A stretch of 64,000 bases of DNA from Hexactinellida sp. DTS-2022 (lineage: Eukaryota > Porifera > Hexactinellida): the NCBI GenBank assembly GCA_028753945.1, contig JAPNXP010000006.1:1302001-1366000 (forward strand), in the 5' to 3' direction. How positions within the stretch are numbered: the stretch's first letter is position 1; each line of letters begins with the position of its first letter. A model generated the notes under the pieces. The model had not been told where the DNA came from. It saw only the letters and a list, made by a program, of their open reading frames with translations, and searched no databases. Positions 22,597-35,720 of this stretch are shown one piece after another. A program made the translations under genes and the position numbers.

Positions 22597-22753
22597 CAGT
22601 GGCGGCGCTAGCATGGGGCTGGATGGGGCGCTAGCCCCATCACATTTTTTCTTAGCCCCATCAGTTGATGGGAAACTGATGGGGCAAGGTTGGCTTAGCC
22701 CCATCAAGAACCCGGGTTAGCCCCATTCAATACGCAGGGCTAGCGCCCCACTG
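22597..22753. mobile_element. hAT-type MITE in the left MULE arm
   Basis: 157 bases with ends CAGTGGCGGCGCTAGC and GCTAGCGCCCCACTG, flanked by the 8-base duplication TTTTGAGT (22589-22596 and 22754-22761). The interior repeats GGGGCTAGCCCCATC motifs. Removing it restores continuity with the right MULE arm. Confidence 0.92.
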
Positions 22754-23049
22754 TTTTGAGTTAGGAATTTGTCCTACGACCAATTCCGGTATTTGTCCTA
22801 CACTATATTAAAGATAGGAATTTGTCCTATGACCAATTCCGGAATTTGTCCTACACTATATTAAAGATAAGAATTTGTCCTATGAACACTCATTTAGCAA
22901 TAATTATTAATTTTGTAATTATAGAAAGAATTATTAATTTTGTAATTAATGTAACACAGTTTGATAAGAGATTAAATGCAATGAAATATATGGAAAAGTA
23001 GAGAATTTGTATTATGGGAAAAATTGTGTCTATTAGACGGGTAGCTGGA

Positions 23050-23275
23050 ATTTGTCCTACAAATATGTAGGAATTTGTCCTACAATCAGTAGTGAGGAAT
23101 TTGTCCTACAAAGAATTCCGGAATTTGTCCTACACTATATTAAAGATAGGAATTTGTCCTACAAAGAATTACGGAATTTGTCCTACACTATATTAAAGAT
23201 AGGAATTTGTCCTACAAAGAATTACGGAATTTGTCCTACACTATATTAAAGGAAGGAATTTATCCTACAACTCGT
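23050..23275. repeat. Tandem GGAATTTGTCCTACA units
   Basis: Several copies of a roughly 53-base unit containing two GGAATTTGTCCTACA motifs separated by ACTATATTAAAGATA. The same unit occurs inverted at 26935-27130. These are MULE terminal subrepeats, possibly transposase-binding sites. Confidence 0.88.
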
Positions 23276-23702
23276 GGTAATGTTTTGTATTTCTCGCTAG
23301 TATTGTATTTACAATAAAAGTCAATAACAAATTTATAGTGATTTGTTTTGTATTTAATAAGACCTAACAAGTGTCTATGTATTCTATAATTGACAATTCC
23401 ACATTACAGTATATACAATTGTATCGAGGTATAAATTGCAAAACTATTCATATTTACTCATTTTGAAATTCTACCAACTATTTCTAAGTGATCTGTTTTG
23501 CCGGAAATGGCCCCCCCTACAGGTTTGTCCCTGGGGGTCCAAATCTGTAAAATATTATTTTGCTTTACAGAAATGGACCCCCCTTTACAGATTTAGACCC
23601 CCCTTTTCTATAATACTGCATAGTCATTTACATGATGCAACTAAATTGCACCAAACCAAACATACATTGTGCACTATTGTTACAGTAACAAAGTTGAATG
23701 TA

Positions 23703-23744
23703 CGTATCTATCTATCTATCTATCTATCTATATATCTATCTTTT
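23703..23744. repeat. (TATC)n microsatellite
   Basis: About ten TATC units with one TATA interruption. Confidence 0.95.
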
Positions 23745-24366
23745 GAAAACAAAATTGTCCTTTGTTTGTGTGTTTGTCCAGAATTAATAGGAAAGTGCAT
23801 ATGCTCTAGAGTCTGAAAATTTGGATGCAGGGGTAATTTACACGCTGACAACGATCTATTGGTTTTCTAAACGAAATAATGGGATTATGACGTAATAAAA
23901 GCACATATTTGGGAATAACTCTTTCAGTTTTTATCCGATTCGCCCACAATTTTAGATGACAGAACAACATAAAATGAGACACATGTGTACCTATTATGGG
24001 ATCCTAAAGTCATGTAGGAACTAATTTTATTTCAGCTCTTACAATTTTGATTCAGTGGACACAAAATTTTGTCACATTATAAAATATATTGCCTTGCATG
24101 TTTCCTAAAAATTTTTACATTTAATTATTATACAGAAGTTAAGTCTAGGGTTAGGAAATTACTTTGCAATACAATTTACTGAATTAATTAATTACGTATA
24201 ATTACCAGCCACAGATTTCAATTACTATTTATAATTTGAAATGGTCCATAATTTTAGGCGCGCGGATACGAATGAACTAAGGCCATAAAGATGACTTTGT
24301 GGGGAATATATATTAATACGCTAAGCAGATTTATACAATAAATATTTGAGCTCATAGCCGTCAGTT

Positions 24367-24417
24367 GAGGTGTGAAGTGCCGACCGTCACGAAGCGACCG
24401 AGACCGAAGGGCTAGTA
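24367..24417 (+). repeat. Tandem short-hairpin motif, copy 1
   Basis: GGTGT-GAA-GTGCC followed by GTCAC-GAA-GCGAC and then ACCGAAGGGCT. It aligns with 36851-36898 and 63671-63722. The paired arms change between copies but mostly still pair, often by G-U. Confidence 0.6.
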
Positions 24418-25079
24418 ATTCCAAAAAATACATTGTTGAATGATAAATGTTAACATATGATGGTATAGAACAGCCCAAGCTAAAGCGAGTTTTTCCAAAT
24501 ATGTACTAACTCTAGCTTTGTCTCTAATTGTATCGTATATGTTTGTACCCAATCTACCCATACTGATTATATATCTTAGCTGCGTGTTTACTGTTAGTTA
24601 ATTAAAATCTTATACTTGTTATTAGTTAGTATTATTAGTCATGTTCTGTATGTGTCGCAGGCGAAAATGAATTTCAGTCCAAATTGAGTCTCAATTTCGC
24701 CTAGTCCAAAATGAGTCTCAATTTGGACTGAAACTCATTTTCGCCTACAACATATGCATTAAACAAACATTCCTATACTTATCTTGAACTAAAACGAAAT
24801 AACTAATGGTTGTGACATATTTTGTATTCACACACTCAAGTAAATGACTGCAATTTTATAGAAAAGGTTGGGTCCAAATCTGTAAAGGGGGGTCCATTTC
24901 TGTAAAGCATTAATATTTTACAGATTTGGCCCGGGGGGGCCAAATCTGTAGGGGGGGCCATTTCCGGCAAAACAGATCTCTATGGAATTTACCATTATTG
25001 AAGGTAAAAAGAAAAATCGTCGAATTATTTTTGTCAAGGTTTCCGTTATATCAAGTCTAGGGAATCTCAATCCTGTATT

Positions 25080-26781
25080 TATGTAAAATGTAGCCTGTTT
25101 CGAACTCAATCTTGTGAATGTTATAGGAAAATAAACAAATCACCAAATTTACTCAACATTTCTACTTTTCACAACCATGAAGCTGGAGCATATAATCATG
25201 ATGCAATTAAACTAAGTAATAAAATTAAGCGAAGAGCGGAAATATCTACTACGAACCTTCGAGAGATATTTAATCATACTTACCGAGAATCTGAGGGGTC
25301 ATCTACTGTTACCTTCAAAAATTGGAAAGTAGTATGTGTAAGAGAAGAATCCTGCAACCTAAATTACCTACTACAGCATTAGAGTTGATCAATTGTTGCA
25401 AGAGTCACAACATTATTCAAACCAGGGTTTCATCCAGGCGTATGCAACGCGCCTCCAGGCGCGTAATTTCAAAAGAAAACTTTTCTAGGCGCGCGAAAAT
25501 CGAGAAATGCTCCCATAGACGCAATACAAATTGAGCATTTTGGGAGCGTGTGAGCGAGCTCAATCTTAATCTAGGCGCGCGGGAAATTTTGCCTGGATGA
25601 AAGCCTGATTCAAACATTTACAAACAGTAATCAACAGAGATAACATTGCTATTATTTATGATTCAAGCTGTATGAGAAACATGCTAAAGAGTTCAACGAT
25701 GATCCACTTTGATGGAATTTTTAATGTTGTTCCACGGCTCTCTTATCAACTGTTTACAATCTTCGTTCACATTGATGGCCATGTTTCTTCCCGCTATACA
25801 TGTTCTCATGACAAGTAAATCTGAAGCTCTTTATCATGCTGTATTTTTATCAATTCGTCAATTATTTCCTGATTTTAAACCTACTTTCGCGATTGCTGAT
25901 TTTGAAATAGCTCCAAGGAATGCTCTAGCACAAACATATCCATATATCACAATAATTGGTTGCTGGTTCCATTTACGAAAGCAGTCTTTGAAAAGGTTAA
26001 GAAAATCGGACTTGCAAAATTATATACGCATAATGCAACTTTCAAAGTATGGATCCGAAAACTAATGGCATTACCACTACTACCAGAAGAAGAGATGAGA
26101 TACTTCCAGTGTATATATCTTTAGAAACACCACATGGCTTAATCGATTCGGACAACGAACTTATCAAAAGATTTCGAAAGTATTTTAATACCACATGGAT
26201 GGATGGACATGTTAACATATCAGTTTTATATCATGAAACCGCGACCAATAATGGGGCAGAAACATATCACAAATCTCTAAAAACATATATAAAGAGCTCC
26301 CATCCAAACATTTGGAAGTTCATGGAATGTTTGAACAATGTTATTTCCGATAACGATTTGGAATTGCAAAGGTTGTTGAATGGGCATGCCACTACAAGAG
26401 GTCCTAATGCGACTACAAGGGATAAACAGATACGCAGAAACCAGTGTAAAGATAAGTATTTGAATGGTACTTATACTGCAGTCGACTATCTCAATGCCAT
26501 ATCATTGACAATAGGGCATGCAAGCGTAAATGATGAATTAGCACCAGGACCCTTTGAAAGTGCTGACAATTTAGGTGATATATCAGATGACATGAATGAA
26601 GAAGACAATGCAGTCAATGTCACGTTTGTCTACTACCAAGAGTGACAAATTTCGCACTTGCGTGCATGGAGGATTCTGTGAGGCATGTGCCAATCAATTA
26701 TTAAATCTTAAAGTTACATGCCCTATCTGTAGAGAAAACATAAAAGGAGTTTACAGATTTTTCAGTGATGTATCAGTCTAA
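25080..26781 (+). pseudogene. MULE transposase with FLYWCH-like start and RING-finger end, frameshifted
   Basis: Translated in pieces, the remnant has an N-terminal FLYWCH-like zinc region ending TFHNHEAGAYNHD, then the MULE core. The first catalytic Asp is in IHFDGIFNVVPR, followed by HVLMTSKSEALYHAVF and the second acidic site IADFEIAPRNAL, then a CWFHLRKQ segment. The middle (26049-26645) carries NNGAETYHKSLK, typical of this family. The last exon-like part has CHVC in one frame and CVHGGFCEACANQLL...CPICRENI in the next, which together make a RING-HC finger split by a frameshift. A hAT MITE at 25423 and several frame changes inactivate it. RING domains can act as ubiquitin ligases; a role in a transposase is inference. 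Confidence 0.85.
25423..25607. mobile_element. GGCGCG-rich hAT-type MITE
   Basis: 185 bases with ends CAGGGTTTCATCCAGGC and GCCTGGATGAAAGCCTG, flanked by the 8-base duplication ATTCAAAC (25415-25422 and 25608-25615). It interrupts the MULE transposase remnant. It has the same length and structure as 45367-45551. Confidence 0.93.
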
Positions 26782-27184
26782 TAGACACAATTTTTCCCAT
26801 AATACAAATTCTCTACTTTTCCATATATTTCATTGCATTTAATCTCTTATCAAACTGTGTTACATTAATTACAAAATTAATAATTCTTTCTATAATTACA
26901 AAATTAATAATTATAATGCTAAATGAGTGTTCATAGGACAAATTCTTATCTTTAATATAGTGTAGGACAAATTCCGGAATTGGTCATAGGACAAATTCCT
27001 ATCTTTAATATAGTGTAGGACAAATACCGGAATTCTTTGTAGGACAAATTCCTATCTTTAATATAGTGTAGGACAAATAGCGGAATTCTTTATAGGACAA
27101 ATTCCGGAATTGGTCGTAGGACAAATTCCTAACTCAAAAATGTAGTACACAATCCGATTTCTGTAGGACAAATTCCGCGTTTCC

Positions 27185-27882
27185 ATTCACAATGTTGGGT
27201 GTAATATTTACAAAAATTGTTTGCGAGAAGTACAGTGATCTAGTGAGCTGCAAGTAAATATGAAATGGTAACAATTATCCAGTTAAATTTGTATACGCAT
27301 GTGCGTATACTGCGTCCCCCTGTGGGCGCCACTGTTTACAATATCGCACAATAATATGAATAACAATCATTATGATAACATTCGTAAATTATAATCTGAG
27401 AGCCGCTACACTTATTAATTAATAATTAAACCCGTAGATGCCATTGGGGTCAAAGGTATATATAGAAAACTTTCAATTGAAATTCAATTAATTTTCAGTT
27501 TCATTTCACATTCCAGGCCAACCGTGAGTAATGGAAAATCGATCTATGCGGTGGAGGCTGATATCTCAATTGGAATTGGTAATTCGTGTGGTTATTACGT
27601 AATGTTTTATTTTAGTCTTTTAATTGTGTCAGAAATTCCATTTATCAAAATTAGTTGTCAACGTGAACTAATCCAATTATTGGGATGAAAAAGAAAAAGA
27701 TACTGGTAAACGCTGTGTACCTGGGATGCGTATGCGCAAGGTACTTGGATGATCAGTGAATATCCATTAATTTATTCTATATAATAGTCTTTGTCAAATT
27801 CTGTGTCGAACAGGTGTTCAGGTAGTTTGACAGTGATTCTTTGTTGCATTGATATTTCTGATTAAATTAAACTAAATTTAGA
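27185..27882. other. Intergenic, no gene seen
   Basis: AT-rich with a short GTATACGCATGTGCGTATAC palindrome near 27290-27310. No gene or known repeat recognised. Confidence 0.5.
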
Positions 27883-28013
27883 AAAATCTAAAATTACACC
27901 TGTGCCGACTGCATGTTCTATTGGAGGCACTATCAACCCACCTGACCAACCACCAAAGGATAGTGTCTCCAAGGAACATACTGTCGGCACAGGCTGCAAT
28001 TTTTGATTTTTTA
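27883..28013. repeat. Palindromic MITE, copy 4
   Basis: Diverged copy of the element at 811-932; CTGTGCCGACTGCATG pairs with its complement around a loop enlarged by a few bases. Confidence 0.82.
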
Positions 28014-28188
28014 AATACAAATGACAGTAAATATGAATTCTGGATAAGTCGGAACATATTTTGACGTTCCCCTGCACTGTTCGTACTAAGAGGCTCTACT
28101 ATATGTTGACAGCTATGTAGGGTATATATACAGTCAGGTAAACATTCGCATTCCATTCTACCGTTGCGTATCTAGGCGTGGTGCTATC

Positions 28189-28417
28189 GGGGGGGGGGGC
28201 AGTCGGAGACGGACTCCACTCAGCACCTGCACCTGATTAACACGGCCCCGGCCCGCAAGGCCTGGAAACTGTCCTACGGCAGAGCCCTTCAGGCCAGCGG
28301 CCTGGGGGGAAGCCTGATAGGGTAGCGGACGCGCAGAACGCGTTTGCTTTCCGGGCTAGCATAAACGGACTGGCGTCTGTCGGGCGATATAAGGGGGAAG
28401 GGAGAGCCTGCATGTAG
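28189..28417 (+). pseudogene. Class I fructose-bisphosphate aldolase, C-terminal fragment
   Basis: After a G-run, the frame reads GGQSETDSTQHLHLIN and then WKLSYGRALQAS, the conserved C-terminal part of class I aldolase. After a frame change it continues AFAFRASINGLASVGRYKGE and stops at TAG 28415. The rest of the gene is missing and two frame breaks are visible, so it is a remnant. The piece is strikingly GC-rich against its flanks. Its stop lies only 60 bases before the ATG of an alpha-tubulin remnant on the same strand, which suggests both arrived together. Confidence 0.82.
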
Positions 28418-28477
28418 CTAATAAGCTAATATTTCCCACTCATTATTTCTGCTAGCAACCCAATCAATCTCTTCTAC

Positions 28478-31077
<2,600 letters not shown>

Positions 31078-31276
31078 TTCCAACTAGGCTACAGTGCAGC
31101 ATTTATTTATCCTGTCTACTACTATGCACTACTTACTCTTCGATCATTCATTAATCGTCAAATTTATTCACTGTTTATGTATAGGGGACAGGGGTATGTG
31201 AACAAAAATAAAGATCCGTGTTTTGCGATTGCATTTTGGAGTGTATTGGTTATCCACAACAAAATTTATACCAAAT

Positions 31277-32460
31277 CGTGACCTTCGTTATATAAGGCCT
31301 TACTACTGAGTAGATTTTGCTGGACCATCGATTACTTAAAGGCCATTGATTATTGGTTAACATATCTTTATCTCAATAGCTAGTATTGAGTATTGACAGA
31401 CCTGATAAAAGCTTTATAATTGTATAGGAAGTTAGGAACATGATATCAAGGCATGCATAACACACTTTAGAATTGTGATATGTCATCATTTGATTACGTA
31501 ATCGCATTTTTCGTGGGAATTATCGTGTTTTTATAGCCTTCTTTTAACATAGTTAAACGCGGTATAAATGTTCAAAATTGGAACATAAGGATGTCCATAA
31601 CTCGTTGAATGAAATATATCGAAATTATAAATGGAATGTTGACACATTCCTCGGTTGCCAGGGAAATGTATATTTCCTAAAATGAGCCATAACTCAAAAA
31701 CTATCTATTTTTTGTAAACTATGCTAGTACTGATCTATCCGCAACTGGTAACTTCCTATTCATTGATAATGCATTTTTTATGCCTATCTTTAATAATCTT
31801 TGAGATAATGAGATTATTAGCACTTAATTCTTTATATGGAAATAATCTCATTATCTCAAAGATTATTGAAGTTAGGCCTAGAAAATGTATTATGAATGAA
31901 TAACGCGTTTAACTATGTTAAAAGCAGGCTATAAAAACACGATAAATCCCACGAAAAATAGCGATTAAGTAATCAAATGGTGATATATCACAATTCTAAA
32001 GTGTGTTATGTATGCCTTGCAGTGCTCAACAAAATGAAATTTAGACCTCATTTTTTCTGGTGGCTAAAGAATAATCAACTGCCGGTTTAACAAACCACTG
32101 ATGTCTTGACAAACTTCCGATGCCGTAAACAACACTAATATCCATAACCAATAATTCAACGAACAATATTATCTACACAACATCAAAATAATTCCACATT
32201 TAATGGTGGATTAGTTAAGCCACCAAAGTTTAAATTTGGTGGCTTAAGAAAGATTTTTGGTGGCTAACGCCACCAACCACCTAATTTGTCGAGCACTGAT
32301 GCCTTGATATCATGTTCCTAACTTCCTATATAATTATAATGCATTTCTCAGGTCTGTCATTACTAGCTATTGAGATAAAGATATGTCAGCTAATAATCAA
32401 TGGCCTTTAAGTAATCCATGGTTCGGAGTAGTAGTAAGGCCTTAAATAACGAAGGTCACG
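31277..32460. mobile_element. 1.18-kb foldback element
   Basis: Ends CGTGACCTTCGTTA and complement. Arms 31277-31560 and 31905-32460 pair over hundreds of bases, including CATGATATCAAGGCATGC. It is flanked by ACCAAAT (31270-31276) and GCCAAAT (32461-32467), a 7-base duplication with one change. A second palindrome, ATAATCTCATTATCTCAAAG and its complement, forms the centre (about 31793-31868). A hAT MITE interrupts the right arm. Confidence 0.88.
32020..32298. mobile_element. hAT-type MITE in the right foldback arm
   Basis: 279 bases with ends CAGTGCTCAACAAAAT and ATTTGTCGAGCACTG, flanked by the 8-base duplication ATGCCTTG (32012-32019 and 32299-32306). Internal TTTGGTGGCTTAAG-type inverted motifs. 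Confidence 0.93.
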
Positions 32461-32579
32461 GCCAAATGTATTTTTCAAATGAGCCACTTGACAGTGAAGT
32501 TGACACCTATGGTTCTAATATAGGAAGGAAAATATGATGGTTTGACACACTCCCTGGATACGGTTTATATGCTCTGGAA

Positions 32580-32763
32580 TTCGTGTAGCTATCCCGAGCT
32601 CCCATAGTCCCTGCAGAGGGAACTGAGAAAACAGCTGATACAATCGTTCGAGACAGACACGGCTCCATAGAGAAGAGATTCGTAGAGATAGGTCAGTTCT
32701 GGTATAGTATGATTGAGGGCATATACAGGACGGTATGCTTTGTATACACTTATTTACAGTAGA
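32580..32763 (+). other. Coding-like fragment of unknown origin
   Basis: Behind a GTGTAG acceptor-like site, an open stretch encodes APIVPAEGTEKTADTIVRD followed by RHGSIEKRFVEIGQFWYSMI and EGIYRTVCFVYT before a stop. Composition resembles real exons here more than the flanking repeats. I recognise no family and see no donor site or partner exons. It could be an exon remnant. Confidence 0.3.
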
Positions 32764-32837
32764 ACCTCGTTAGTATGAACATGGTTATTCAAATTCCGGT
32801 TAATACGAACACTATTTCAGTGCCCTTTCATGTTTTA

Positions 32838-33655
32838 CAGTGCCGACTATACTATAGCATAGTGGTCCAGTTCTAATCATACTGCCTTGTTATTGGTCCT
32901 TAATCCTACACAGAACAGAGTTTTATAAACTAAGAACTGATATTTTCAGGACATGTGTCAGTGGCGTATCCAGGGGGGATCAAGCACGGCTGTATTAATA
33001 GTCAGATGGGCTTCGGTGCAGGCCTAAGTTTCAACACCCATAGCACCCCCCTTAAATTCGGCCCTTAGCACCCCCCTTATGAAAATCCTGGATACGCCAC
33101 TGTGTGTCTCATGGTCATACCTGCCAACCTATTTGAGTCATATCCCTGTACGGAGCTCCAATTTTCCCCTGTACATTGGTAAAAATCCCTGTACACCCGA
33201 AATTTTTTGGTCTCACTCATGTATGGAAACACTATATGCTTGATTAGGAATAGTTACTTTAACAAAATGCTCTCATTTTGAGAGTGAAGACATTTTTTAA
33301 GGTCATTTTTTAGGTGTATTCATTAATTTTTCCCGACTTACAATCCCTGTACAAATGTAATAATTCCCTGTCCAGAACAGCAAAAATGGCTAAAATCCCT
33401 GTACTGTTGGCGGGTATGCATGGTTACAGATGTGCTCCTGGCTCCACGATTTTTGTTTAAATTTTGGGACACATTTTTTTGTCACAACCGGAACAATAAA
33501 TGGTGCCCGAATATTCAATATATATCATTCGATAGAGAATTTAATTCTACACTTTGTCACAGTGCACGAATTATAAAATTGGGTTTCGTTTATGCCACAA
33601 TTGAGTTGCAAATTTCCTTTGTTTACTAACACTTCAGTTCAATAGAAATTGTTAA
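32838..33655. repeat. Dispersed repeat family B, copy 3, twice interrupted
   Basis: Starts CAGTGCCGACTATACTATAG and ends GTTTACTAACACTTCAGTTC, matching 1771-2281. It is interrupted by a CAGTGGCGTATCCAG-ended element (32959-33102) and a CATACCTGCCAACC...GTTGGCGGGTATG element (about 33113-33418). Confidence 0.8.
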
Positions 33656-33665
33656 AGCTTTAGAT

Positions 33666-33840
33666 CAGTGGTTCCCAACCTGGGGTCCATGGACCCCTTG
33701 GGGGTCCACAGAATGTATTACGGACAATGGGAGGGGGTCCACAGAATGTCTAATATTTACTATAGTTCCCAATAATCTAAAGCAGCGATTCCCAACCTTT
33801 TTTTCCACGGTTGAAAAAGGTTGGGAATCGCTGCTTTAGA
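33666..33840. repeat. hAT-like repeat (CAGTGGTTCCCAACC)
   Basis: Opens CAGTGGTTCCCAACCTGGGG, a terminus seen in hAT MITEs of many animals, and ends in a perfect inverted stretch built on AAAGGTTGGGAATCGCTG. Exact borders are uncertain. Confidence 0.65.
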
Positions 33841-34678
33841 TTATTGTACCATACAGAGTATAGAATGCATGGACTGCAATTATTAGTTATTACGGATTTC
33901 CAAACGTATTTCTTATTATTTTATCGAATATAAATTCTAAATACGTCGAACATTGGCGAGTCCCAAAGGACCGAATACTATGAAGTATGAACCCTTATTT
34001 CAAGGAGCGGTGAGAACCTTCATACTACTGCGCTACTGATTACGGACACAAGGTAGTATCTGGACAGGGTTGGTAGGTTCTGGCCAAGTGGTTAAGCATT
34101 ATGAACCTACTATTGTTATTAATGCCTATCTAGTAGGTGGATTAATAGATTAATACTTTTATCCTGAATGTGTGGGCAATAATTAGTGAGCAAATAATAT
34201 CAGAACAGACAATATGAATACGCCTGTTTTGTGTAGAATTAGAAAACACTTCCATTCTGGTATAATTCAAATCCTATATGCATATTAGTACATATACGTA
34301 ATACGCATATGATTCGTAGATATACTTACTACACTCACTCTTAGATTTGTCCAACATAAAGCCCGCGAGAGCAGGAGAATACCGATCACAAATTTGCACC
34401 CAAATTTTCATAAATATTTTTATGGTTACATACAGATCCATTCTAATATCTCCACTGAGTGTGAATAATCTAATAGATATATAATCGTTCATTTGGTGAT
34501 ATATGATTATCACTTTAAAATATTAGGAATTTAAAAAAGTTTCATGGTTCAATTTAGCCGTTTGTAATTACTAGGGGCCAATTTTTGTAATTAATTATTC
34601 AAATGAGTTGGGCAGCCCATGACATTATTAAAGGATTTGATTATTATTTGTTAGTACGTACTTTGTATTATACAAGTA

Positions 34679-34940
34679 CAGTAGATGTCGGATATAAGCA
34701 CACCGGTTATAAGAACCAGAGGCGGAGCATGGATTTTTCGGCAGGGGGGGAGGGGGGGCTAATGCCCCCCCCCCCTGGCTCCGCCTCTGATAAGAACATA
34801 TCGAATATAAGAACACTATGTTGGAAAACGGTTGCCATATACGATATACCCTATATAATTTATGTCGGTTATAAGCACATGCCGGTTATAAGTACATTAA
34901 GTGCAGTTCCCAATGATCTCCTTATAACCGGCATCCACTG
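34679..34940. repeat. Tc1/pogo-type MITE (CCGGTTATAAG family) carrying a nested hAT MITE
   Basis: Ends CAGTAGATGTCGGATATAAG and ...CCGGCATCCACTG between TA dinucleotides. Repeated GGTTATAAGAACA modules. Relatives at 38361, 54649 and 63720. Confidence 0.82.
34717..34789. mobile_element. 73-base hAT-type MITE
   Basis: Ends CAGAGGCGGAGC and CTCCGCCTCTG with G/C-run arms, flanked by the 8-base duplication ATAAGAAC (34709-34716 and 34790-34797). Inserted in the MITE at 34679-34940. Confidence 0.92.
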
Positions 34941-35026
34941 TAATATGTAAATACGCTTCTAGTCCTTGTCTGATCCTATTTTCATACGCGCTAAATTAAT
35001 ATTTTAACAAAAATCATACTCCCATA

Positions 35027-35450
35027 CAGGGCCGGATTTACCATTAGGCTAAGTAGGCTATAGCCTTCGGGCCACTACAGGACCAATGTACAGGACACTA
35101 CAGGACTAATGGGCCACTACAGGACCACTACCGACCAATGTCTATCATGTTCGGGCCACTTGTGTGCAGGCTAGGAAAATTTATGATTTATTTGATTTTT
35201 TTAAGAAATTTAAATCATTGATTTAAATGAACATAACTCAAATTGTATAATAGGTATTCAATTGCGAATTTCGAGGTAAGTATACTTTGTAATATTACGT
35301 CGAAATAACTACGATTGACAATTTTCAAATAGTAAAAATCAACTTTAAATCAATTGATTTTGATTTTGATTTTATTTAAAAAATCATTATTTTACCATTC
35401 CTGCTTGTGTGGTTCAGCCTTCAGGCCACTGAAGGGTAAATTCTGCCCTG
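35027..35450. mobile_element. hAT-type MITE (CAGGGCCGGATTTA)
   Basis: Ends CAGGGCCGGATTTACC and TAAATTCTGCCCTG, flanked by the 8-base duplication CTCCCATA (35019-35026 and 35451-35458). The interrupted target, GGAGCGTCTCGCGCTCCTGG, also occurs intact near 46690-46715. Confidence 0.9.
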
Positions 35451-35720
35451 CTCCCATAGGAGCGTCTCGCGCTCCTGGATAATTCCTTGTGGAAAACATA
35501 ATATTCCCATACTCATTTTATTGCTGTAAAATAATACAATTTACAGAAATTTGGAACCTACTATTTAACTTTGTGTATCTTATTATTCATGGTCCTTGTG
35601 ATAATATATTGACGTCCATTCTTGTATAAATATGCTATCTATTTAATTATATATACAATTTATTTTATTATTATTGAATCAGTTCAATTAGCCCAATTAT
35701 ATTTGTACTATATTGTTTGA

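Larger units (their letters stand above)
23490..24978. mobile_element. Nested element with GATCTGTTTTGCCGG ends
   Basis: About 1.49 kb inside the MULE. The ends GATCTGTTTTGCCGGAAATG and its complement are perfect, followed by G- and C-runs pairing 23510-23615 with 24865-24965. No transposase frame is seen inside, so it is nonautonomous. The interior holds a TATC microsatellite, a hairpin motif at 24367 and a small inverted MITE at 24659-24747 (AGGCGAAAATGAATTTCAG and its near-complement). Confidence 0.82.
22543..27184. mobile_element. MULE (Mutator-like) transposon with repeat-filled inverted ends
   Basis: About 4.6 kb bounded by long inverted repeats. 22555-22596 plus 22754-23033 mirror 26780-27180, and the outer ends read GGAAACTCGGAATTTGTCC on the left and the complement of GGAAACGCGGAATTTGTCC on the right. 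Both ends contain tandem units of about 53 bases carrying paired GGAATTTGTCCTACA motifs, and the left arm has an extra block at 23050-23275. The interior encodes a decayed MULE transposase at 25080-26781. At least three later insertions lie inside (22597, 23490, 25423). No clean 9-base target duplication was identified. Confidence 0.85.

Noticed and set aside
23050-23275. Possible CRISPR-like array of regular GGAATTTGTCCTACA repeats
   Set aside because: Spacers are themselves repeated, the array is mirrored at 26.9 kb and it forms MULE ends; the genome is eukaryotic.
34679-34940. 115-codon frame over the MITE at 34.7 kb
   Set aside because: Encodes only the repeated GGTTATAAG modules and the nested hAT element.
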